Below, one piece after another: positions 8,520 through 14,128 of a stretch of DNA of 15,447 bases (the first letter of the stretch is position 1; every line of letters begins with the position of its first letter). The stretch lies in NCBI GenBank assembly GCA_964568355.1, contig CAZMRK010000254.1, positions 1-15,447 of the forward strand, given 5' to 3'. The notes beneath the pieces were generated by a model. It was not told the origin of the DNA, did not search any database, and was given only the letters and a program-made list of their open reading frames with translations. The stretch is from JAJPJX01 sp964568355 (GTDB lineage: Bacteria; Acidobacteriota; Terriglobia; Bryobacterales; Bryobacteraceae). Made by a program: the position numbers and the translations under genes.

Positions 8520-8567
8520 AAAAAAAAATTCCACGCCTGTCACAAACTCGCAAGCGCATCGTTGTTT
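8520..8567 (+). promoter_or_regulatory. predicted ECF sigma promoter of receptor 2
   Basis: A run of nine A (8520-8528) starts 4 nt after the receptor 1 stop. CTGTCACAAA follows at 8537-8546, then 13 nt, then CGTTGTTT (8560-8567). Both boxes, the gap and the place of the A tract match the element before the sigma gene at 2393-2441; the -35 box is identical and the -10 box differs at one base. The intervening 13 nt are unrelated, so this is a conserved signal and not a recent duplication of the whole region. Transcription should start near 8571, leaving a leader of about 210 nt. Confidence 0.65.
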
Positions 8568-8570
8568 CCA

Positions 8571-8783
8571 TAGAGCGGTAACCAGGGTCGCACAGGTCCG
8601 GTGAACTCCGGTGCCTGAGATAGGGGTTAGGTGTTTTGGTCGGCGCCCGTTGGCGGCTTCACGCCAAGTCCGCTCCCTTGGAAGCTGCTTGCTCGTTGTC
8701 TGCCGTGCCTTCCCATAAGGCGGAAGCGCGGTGTGCCTGGTCTGCGCCTCGGGGACACGAGCCAAGAAAGGAAAGAATCCTTC
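8571..8783 (+). other. long structured 5' leader of receptor 2
   Basis: Between the predicted start of transcription and ATG 8784 lie about 210 nt with three stem-loops. First, CAGG/CCTG (8593-8596, 8614-8617) enclosing CCGG/CCGG (8598-8601, 8608-8611) around TGAACT. Second, TTGGCG (8650-8655) with CGCCAA (8662-8667) and a 6-nt loop. Third, GCCTT (8707-8711) with AAGGC (8717-8721) and a 5-nt loop. One reading frame stays open through the leader in phase with the receptor from GTG 8631, but the signal peptide at 8784 argues against translation from there. I do not recognise a known riboswitch, so a regulatory role is only a possibility. Confidence 0.4.
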
Positions 8784-11700
8784 ATGTTCACGTTCCTCAA
8801 TCGAGTCGCTACAGTTGTTGTGGTTTCCATCGCCCTCGCCGGCATCAGCCTTGCTCAAACCAATTCCGGTAGCATCACTGGCACTGTAGTCGATTCAAGC
8901 GGAGCTGCCATCGTGGGCGCTTCCGTGACGGCTGTTAATCCCGCCACGAACGCCACCGCCAAAGCAGCCACGAATGAGCTCGGGATATTTACGCTGCCTC
9001 AACTCACCGCGGCCACCTATAACATCACCATTGAAAACACGGGGTTCAAGTCCGTAACGAAGCAGGATGTGGTCCTTAGTGCCGGCGACCGTCTCAATGC
9101 CGGCACCTTCACCATGGAAATCGGCACCGCCACGGAGAGTATCGTCGTCAAGGCGGAAGGCGGCGACCTGCAGTTGCAGTCCCAGTCTGGAGAACGCGCC
9201 AACGTCATCAGCCCGGTCGTTCTCCGGGATATCGCCCTCAACGGCCGCAACGTCTTCGACCTTTTCAAAACTCTTCCCGGTGTCGTCGCTAACCCCAGCG
9301 CCTCCAATGCCGGGCTCTCCGGTACCAGCCGCTTCAACGTCAACGGAACGCGTTCCGGCATGAGCGATTTCTCCATTGACGGGGCCACGAGCAAAAACAC
9401 AGGCGATATGGCCACCAGCGGTGTCAGTGTGAATCCGGACGCCATCGCCGAAGTGAAAATCGTCAGTTCAAACTATCAGGCGGAATATGGCCGCGCGGGT
9501 GGCGCCAATATTCAGTTCGTCACCAAATCCGGCACCAATGATTTCCATGCCAGCGGCCGTTACTTCCGCCGCCACGACAGCATGAACGCCAACAACTACT
9601 TCAACACGCTGATCGCCGGCCAGAGCCGCCCGCGCTACCGTTACAACTACTACGGTTATGACGTGGCCGGCCCTGTGATCAAGAACCGCCTGTTCTTCTT
9701 CTGGAACCAGGAATACTACCGGCAGGCGCTTCCGCAGAACCGAATCAATTTTTGGACCCCTACGGATCTCGAACGCCAGGGCAACTTCTCGCAGACGAAG
9801 GACGGTACCGGAAAGCCCGTCATCGTGAAAGATCCCAACGGCTCCGGGCCATTCCCCAATAACGTCGTCCCTACCAGCCGTATTTACGCGGCAGGACAGT
9901 CCACTCTTGCCTTCTTCCCTCAGTCGAACTTCAGCGGAAGCAACCAGTACAACTATACTTCGCAGGCATCCAACGACTATCCACGTCGTGAAGATATTGT
10001 CCGCGTTGACTCACCGATCTCCCAGAAGACGCAGGTCTTTGTCCACTACGTTCACAACTCGGATAAACAGGAGATGCCTTATGGGCCTCCTTTCAGCAGT
10101 TGGCCCTGGCCCTTATCCAAGGGTGAATACTCGCAGCCCGGACATAATATCTCGGCGTCCCTCGTTCACACCTTCAGCCCTACGCTCATCAATGAATTCG
10201 TCTTCTCCCGCCAGGAGTTGAAGGTCAATATCTTGCCGATGGACGATAACGTCACTCGTACCTCCACCGGCATCTCCACGCCGCTGCTCTACCCGGACGC
10301 GCTTCGGCTGGATGCTGCTCCTTCTCTCGCCTTCGGCGGGGTCGCCAGTCTGAGCGCTCCGTATTTGAACACGGGCTTCCCCTTCCTGCAATCGATGCCA
10401 ATCACCAACTTCTACGACAATCTGACGAAAGTCGTTGGTAATCACACCTTCAAAGCCGGCATCTACGTTCACGTCGCCTCGGAATCCACCACCAAGACCG
10501 TCAACGCGCAGACCCAGTCGAGAATTGATTTCGGCACCAACTCGGCGAATCCCCTCGACTCCGGACACCCCTTCTCCAATGCGCTGCTTGGTGTCTTTAA
10601 TGCTTACTCTCAATCTGCTACCTGGGTGGAAGCTACTATGAAGTACCGCAACCTCGAATGGTATGTGCAGGATTCCTGGCGTGTCCGCCGCGGCCTTACC
10701 TTGGACATCGGCCTGCGCTTCGTCAACGCCACTTATCCCAAGGATGAGACTTTTTCCCGTCCCTTCTACCTCGATCTCTATAGCGCCGCCAACGCGCCCA
10801 GGCTCTATACGCCTATCCTGCTGTCTGATGGTACCCGGCGCGTTGTCGATCCTGCCAATGTACCCGCCAGTCCCAGCCTCGCAAATACGCTGCCCTATAG
10901 CTACGCCAATCTCGTCGTACCCAATAGCGGCAATATTGCGAATGGAACTACGCTCGTTGGAAGCGCCATCACCAGCCTTCCCGCGGTTCTCCTCGCTCCG
11001 AGATTCGGTTTTGCCTACTCCCCCTTTAATAACGACAAGACCGTCATTCGCGGTGGGTTTGGCATCTCCTATGACCGCTCTCGTACATCTATCGCCGGCC
11101 AGTCTACTATCAATCCTCCCAACGGACTGTTGACCACGCTGCAGTACGGTTATCTGCAGGACCTCGCCAGCCTCAGTGGACAAGGCACCTATGGCGCTCC
11201 CAGCGTTGATGCCTATCCCCGCAGCGCTACGCTGCCTCGCGTAATGTCGTTCTCCCTCGGTGTTCAGCACAACATCGGCCTCGGAATGGTCCTCGATGTT
11301 TCCTACGTAGCGAACCTCCAACGCCACCTGGCTGTCACCACCGATTTGAACTCCACGCCCTACGGCTACATGTTCACCCGCGCCGCGCAGGATCCCAGCC
11401 GCTTCGCCGGCGGTGTGGTGCCGGCCGTTGAGCCGAATCTGCCCGCCGCCTACGCCGCGGCCGGCCTGAACTTCACCGGTCAGTACGCCCTTGCGACCAA
11501 TCTTCGCCGGCCCTATCCGGGCATCGGCAGCTTGACTTATCGCTCCTTCGACGGATCGGCAAACTACAACTCCCTTCAGGTCTCCCTCAATCGCCGGTTC
11601 GCCCGCTCCCTCACCCTGAACGCTGCCTATACGTATTCGAAAACACTCGGCACGGCTTGGGATGATCACAGCGGCGGCGTCAATCCCTACGACACGCGCA

Positions 11701-12365
11701 ATCACGAGTACCGCCTGGCGGATTGGGATCGAACCCACATTTTCAGCATCAACTACGTTTACAGCCTGCCCAGGTTCTCGCAGAAGATCGGCGGCGGCCA
11801 TCTCACCAGGTATGCGCTCGACGGCTGGCAGATCTCCGGCCTTTCCACTGCGGCCACCGGCACGCCAACAGAACTCGGGATGTCTATCGCCGGCGCCGGT
11901 GGCTGGGCTGTCACCGGTTCCGATAGCCTGGGACCACGGCTCCTTCGCACCTCGAATGCGCAAAGCGCCCAGACCAATCCGGCCAGCTACATCGTTCCGA
12001 CGCTCGGCAGCGTCGGCTATGGCCCGCGGACGTACTTCCGGAACCCCGGTTACGTCAATCACGATCTCTCGATCTTTAAGAACTTCTCCTACTCTTCCGT
12101 GGAGGGTCGCTTTGTCCAGCTACGGCTGGAGATGTTTAACGTCCTGAACCACCCGAACTTCACCACCTACAACCTGGGGACCAATCTCACCGCTCCGAAT
12201 GGAACGACAGGATTGGCCGCCCTCAACTACAGTCCGTCGTCGCTCTCCATTACCAACAACCTTCGCCCGGCCGGTTCCACACAGCAGCTCGGCACCTACT
12301 TCGGCGAGTACAACGGAGCCCTGGCGCCTCGCATCATTCAACTCGGTGTCAAGGTCTACTTCTAA
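8784..12365 (+). CDS. Oar-like TonB-dependent receptor with carboxypeptidase regulatory-like domain (receptor 2)
   Basis: This 1193-residue outer-membrane protein is a paralogue of receptor 1 and aligns with it almost end to end. The signal peptide is at 1-24 (VVVVSIALAGISLA then QTNSG). The regulatory-like domain is about 28-112 (GSITGTVVDSSGAAIVGASV). The plug contains LNGRNVFDLFKTLPGV, NVNGTRSGMSDFSIDGATSK and EYGRAGGANIQFVTKSGTND, nearly identical to receptor 1. The barrel ends IIQLGVKVYF. By eye well over half of positions match receptor 1; the signal peptide, the regulatory-like domain and some loops differ most, as expected if the two bind related but not identical ligands. ATG 8784 is preceded by AAGGA (8768-8772) at 11 nt, and this start gives the signal peptide an ordinary position. 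The gene has its own predicted ECF promoter at 8520-8567, so its expression may be tied to receptor 1. The substrate is unknown. Confidence 0.92.
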   Translation: MFTFLNRVATVVVVSIALAGISLAQTNSGSITGTVVDSSGAAIVGASVTAVNPATNATAKAATNELGIFTLPQLTAATYNITIENTGFKSVTKQDVVLSAGDRLNAGTFTMEIGTATESIVVKAEGGDLQLQSQSGERANVISPVVLRDIALNGRNVFDLFKTLPGVVANPSASNAGLSGTSRFNVNGTRSGMSDFSIDGATSKNTGDMATSGVSVNPDAIAEVKIVSSNYQAEYGRAGGANIQFVTKSGTNDFHASGRYFRRHDSMNANNYFNTLIAGQSRPRYRYNYYGYDVAGPVIKNRLFFFWNQEYYRQALPQNRINFWTPTDLERQGNFSQTKDGTGKPVIVKDPNGSGPFPNNVVPTSRIYAAGQSTLAFFPQSNFSGSNQYNYTSQASNDYPRREDIVRVDSPISQKTQVFVHYVHNSDKQEMPYGPPFSSWPWPLSKGEYSQPGHNISASLVHTFSPTLINEFVFSRQELKVNILPMDDNVTRTSTGISTPLLYPDALRLDAAPSLAFGGVASLSAPYLNTGFPFLQSMPITNFYDNLTKVVGNHTFKAGIYVHVASESTTKTVNAQTQSRIDFGTNSANPLDSGHPFSNALLGVFNAYSQSATWVEATMKYRNLEWYVQDSWRVRRGLTLDIGLRFVNATYPKDETFSRPFYLDLYSAANAPRLYTPILLSDGTRRVVDPANVPASPSLANTLPYSYANLVVPNSGNIANGTTLVGSAITSLPAVLLAPRFGFAYSPFNNDKTVIRGGFGISYDRSRTSIAGQSTINPPNGLLTTLQYGYLQDLASLSGQGTYGAPSVDAYPRSATLPRVMSFSLGVQHNIGLGMVLDVSYVANLQRHLAVTTDLNSTPYGYMFTRAAQDPSRFAGGVVPAVEPNLPAAYAAAGLNFTGQYALATNLRRPYPGIGSLTYRSFDGSANYNSLQVSLNRRFARSLTLNAAYTYSKTLGTAWDDHSGGVNPYDTRNHEYRLADWDRTHIFSINYVYSLPRFSQKIGGGHLTRYALDGWQISGLSTAATGTPTELGMSIAGAGGWAVTGSDSLGPRLLRTSNAQSAQTNPASYIVPTLGSVGYGPRTYFRNPGYVNHDLSIFKNFSYSSVEGRFVQLRLEMFNVLNHPNFTTYNLGTNLTAPNGTTGLAALNYSPSSLSITNNLRPAGSTQQLGTYFGEYNGALAPRIIQLGVKVYF

Positions 12366-12416
12366 GATGAGGCGAGCCTGTCAAGCTGCTTATCCCACTC
12401 GGTTTCCGCGCGATGG

Positions 12417-12431
12417 AATCGATGGTCGATT
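12417..12431 (+). terminator. small hairpin after receptor 2, weak terminator candidate
   Basis: AATCGA (12417-12422) pairs perfectly with TCGATT (12426-12431) around a 3-nt loop, about 50 nt after the receptor 2 stop. No T tract follows (TCACACAC instead), so intrinsic termination would be weak. It is the only hairpin noted between the receptor and the ArsR promoter. Confidence 0.2.
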
Positions 12432-12446
12432 TCACACACGCAGCCA

Positions 12447-12480
12447 TTGACTTTCGGTAAGCGTTAGCTTACCGTAAGGT
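12447..12480 (+). promoter_or_regulatory. ArsR promoter with a perfect palindromic operator
   Basis: TTGACT (12447-12452) and TACCGT (12470-12475) are separated by 17 nt, a sigma-70-like pair. CGGTAAGC (12455-12462) and GCTTACCG (12467-12474) form a perfect 8-4-8 inverted repeat that fills the spacer and covers most of the -10. A bound dimeric winged-helix repressor would block polymerase, so autorepression by the adjacent ArsR protein is likely. Transcription would start about 12482, almost on ATG 12481, and AAGG lies only 1 nt before that ATG. This suggests leaderless translation, or use of a later start such as ATG 12499. Confidence 0.65.
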
Positions 12481-12840
12481 ATGGCTGACCGATCGGAAAT
12501 GCTGGGGGCGTTATCGGATGCCACTCGCCAGACCGTCGTCAATCTGCTGCGGCGGGGACCTTCGACGGTCGGCGAGTTGGCCCAACAACTGCCGGTGAGC
12601 CGGCCGGCGGTGTCACAGCACCTGCAAGTCTTGAAAACCGCGGGTTTGGTGGAAGAAGAGCGCCGCGGGACGCGGCATTACTTCCGCCTGAATCCCAAGA
12701 GCCTGGCAGAGTTGCGCGCGCACATCGACGCCATGTGGCGAGATGCCCTGACCGCTTTTTCCGCCTTTGCGAAAGAGGAGAGTGCCAATGAAAAAGGAAA
12801 ACGACAGATACGAAGCCGTACGGCAAAGCATCTACGTTGA
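12481..12840 (+). CDS. ArsR-family winged-helix transcriptional repressor
   Basis: This 119-residue protein has the compact ArsR fold: LGALSDATRQTVVNLLRRGP (8-27), the helix-turn-helix TVGELAQQLPVSRPAVSQHL (29-48), LKTAGLVEEERRGTRHYFRL (51-70) as recognition wing, and a C-terminal dimerisation helix (LAELRAHIDAMWRDAL). There are no cysteines at all, so the classical ArsR/SmtB metal site is absent; it belongs with the metal-independent members often found next to SRPBCC (AHSA1) genes, as here. The last 18 codons overlap the next gene by 53 nt, suggesting coupled translation. The palindrome at 12455-12474 is the probable operator. ATG 12481 is kept as start, but ATG 12499 (Met7) is also possible because no properly spaced ribosome-binding site exists. 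The effector is unknown. Confidence 0.88.
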   Translation: MADRSEMLGALSDATRQTVVNLLRRGPSTVGELAQQLPVSRPAVSQHLQVLKTAGLVEEERRGTRHYFRLNPKSLAELRAHIDAMWRDALTAFSAFAKEESANEKGKRQIRSRTAKHLR

Positions 12841-13411
12841 CTGCCCGGTGGAAGACGCTTTCCGGCTCTTCACCGAGGGGTTTGGGAAATGGTGGCCCCT
12901 GGCCCCCTACTCCGAAGCGGGAGAAGACGACGAGACCTGTGAAATCGAGCCTTGGAGGGGCGGACGAATATTCGAACGCACGCGCTCGGGAGAGGAACGG
13001 GAGTGGGGAGCCGTGACCACCTGGAATCCTCCCGGCAGGTTGGAGTTCACATGGAATCCAGGCGGGCCGCGAGACGAACGTCAGGCCGTAGCCGTCGAAT
13101 TCCAGGTGGAGGCGGATGGGACGAGGGTGACCCTGACGCACCGGGGTTGGCAACTCGCCGGTGTTGCGGTATGCGTGTCGCCTTCGTTGTCCGGCAAGCC
13201 CGGCCTGCCGGGCGGCGGCGCCTTGTCCTGGGCATCGTCCTGGTGGCCGGCTGCCATCGGCGGCGAGTTTCCTGTGGAGGATCGCGATACGGCCGCCGTT
13301 GCGCTCTCCTGGCGCGCGGCGGCGTGGAGCAGCGCGTCCAGGCCGGCGTGGGCCGAGCTGTTCCTCGGACGCTTCGCGGCATTTGCGGCCCGGCGCCTGG
13401 TGGCGGCCTGA
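12788..13411 (+). CDS. AHSA1/SRPBCC-domain protein with an anomalous C-terminal insert
   Basis: Residues 1-125 read as a normal AHSA1-type SRPBCC domain: VRQSIYVDCPVEDAFRLFTE (11-30), WWPLAPYS, IEPWRGGRIFERT (53-65), WGAVTTWNPPGRLEFTWNPG (73-92) and VTLTHRGW (114-121). Such proteins bind hydrophobic ligands or partner proteins in a helix-grip fold. A normal member would end about 30 residues later with a helix like AWAELFLGRFAAFAARR, which is present here at 187-203. Between them, residues about 125-185 are Gly/Pro/Ser/Trp-rich with no family resemblance, so the protein is 207 residues where about 150-160 is usual. An in-frame insertion of roughly 150-180 nt, or paired frameshifts, would explain this, and the folded C-terminus may be damaged. 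ATG 12788 has GAGGAG (12775-12780) 7 nt upstream. It overlaps the ArsR gene by 53 nt. Confidence 0.75.
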   Translation: MKKENDRYEAVRQSIYVDCPVEDAFRLFTEGFGKWWPLAPYSEAGEDDETCEIEPWRGGRIFERTRSGEEREWGAVTTWNPPGRLEFTWNPGGPRDERQAVAVEFQVEADGTRVTLTHRGWQLAGVAVCVSPSLSGKPGLPGGGALSWASSWWPAAIGGEFPVEDRDTAAVALSWRAAAWSSASRPAWAELFLGRFAAFAARRLVAA

Positions 13412-13433
13412 AGGAAGCGAGGGGGGAGAAGTC

Positions 13434-14087
13434 ATGAGCCTGGTTCCAATGGTTGTGGAGCAGACCCCGCGAGGCGAGCGCGCTTTCGACATCTACTCGC
13501 GACTGCTGAAAGAGAACATCATTTTTATCGGTACCGAAATCGACGATGCGGTGGCCAATCTGGTGATTGCGCAGATGTTGTTCCTGGCCGCTGAGGACCC
13601 GGCCAAAGACATCGCGCTCTACATCAATTCGCCGGGAGGCGTCACCACTGCCGGATTGGCAATTCTGGACACAATGGATTGGGTAGAGCCCGATATCGTG
13701 ACGTATTGTTTGGGGCAGGCTGCCTCTATGGCCGCCGTGCTGCTGGCTGCGGGAAAGAAAGGAAAGCGATTCGCCCTGCCGTACTCGCGGATTCTGATCC
13801 ATCAGCCCCACGCTACCGGACTGAGCGGCCAGGCCGCCGATATCGATATCCAGGCTCGGGAGATCCTCCGCACCCGGGAGATCCTGAACGACATTCTCGC
13901 GCGGTCCACCGGTCAGCCGAGGGAGAAGGTGGAGCGCGATGCCGATCGGGACTACATCATGGACGCTGCTCAGGCGGTGGAATACGGAATGATCGACCGG
14001 GTGATCAGCCGGCGCGAACTTCACGGAAATGCGCCGCTCAATGGCCAGCCCGTAAACGGAGCCAACGGGAACCAGCGGCATTCATAG
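13434..14087 (+). CDS. clpP: ATP-dependent Clp protease proteolytic subunit (ClpP)
   Basis: This 217-residue protein is a complete ClpP serine peptidase. Visible are ERAFDIYSRLLKENIIFIGT (15-34), the oligomer-forming ALYINSPGGVTTAGLAILDT (61-80), and GQAASMAAVLLAAG (94-107) with nucleophile Ser98. RILIHQP (119-125) carries His123, and ERDADRDYIMDAAQAVEYGM (167-186) carries Asp173. The triad is intact, aligning with Ser97, His122 and Asp171 of mature E. coli ClpP. The protein forms a barrel that degrades proteins fed by an AAA+ unfoldase such as ClpX. No unfoldase or trigger-factor gene is adjacent; instead it lies 22 nt after the SRPBCC gene, apparently in the ArsR operon, so it may be an additional paralogue. 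The C-terminal tail from about 198 is Asn/Gly-rich and probably disordered. The start is ATG 13434, with GGAG 5 nt upstream. Confidence 0.95.
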   Translation: MSLVPMVVEQTPRGERAFDIYSRLLKENIIFIGTEIDDAVANLVIAQMLFLAAEDPAKDIALYINSPGGVTTAGLAILDTMDWVEPDIVTYCLGQAASMAAVLLAAGKKGKRFALPYSRILIHQPHATGLSGQAADIDIQAREILRTREILNDILARSTGQPREKVERDADRDYIMDAAQAVEYGMIDRVISRRELHGNAPLNGQPVNGANGNQRHS

Positions 14088-14110
14088 TCGGGGGGAAGGC
14101 TCCCGGATCA

Positions 14111-14125
14111 CCCGCTGCCTGCGGG
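14111..14125. terminator. hairpin between convergent clpP and P-type ATPase genes
   Basis: CCCGC (14111-14115) pairs with GCGGG (14121-14125) around TGCCT, in the 41-nt gap between two convergent stop codons. The location suits a bidirectional terminator, but neither strand has a T run after the stem. Treat it as weak. Confidence 0.3.
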
Positions 14126-14128
14126 CCG

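Noticed and set aside
8631..8783. Receptor 2 starting at GTG 8631, adding 51 residues.
   Set aside because: The extension runs through the stem-loop leader and would bury the signal peptide. ATG 8784 has AAGGA upstream and places the signal peptide at the N-terminus.
8571..8783. A known riboswitch (for example cobalamin, common before TonB receptors).
   Set aside because: I could not find the conserved cobalamin-box or TPP core sequences; only generic hairpins are supported.
10113..12062. A 649-codon open frame on the minus strand inside receptor 2.
   Set aside because: It is antisense to a clearly real barrel gene. GC-rich third positions leave the reverse frame open, and its translation shows no family or signal peptide.
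13160..13342. Target-site duplication around the SRPBCC insert (GCCGGTGT at 13157 and GCCGGCGT at 13342).
   Set aside because: The repeats match at only 7 of 8 bases, and removing the 185 nt between them does not restore the expected C-terminal frame.
13161..13433. An N-terminal extension of ClpP, which would make it 308 residues.
   Set aside because: The extension is Arg/Pro/Ala-rich, overlaps the SRPBCC gene and lacks similarity to ClpP. ATG 13434 has GGAG at 5 nt and gives a normal ClpP length.
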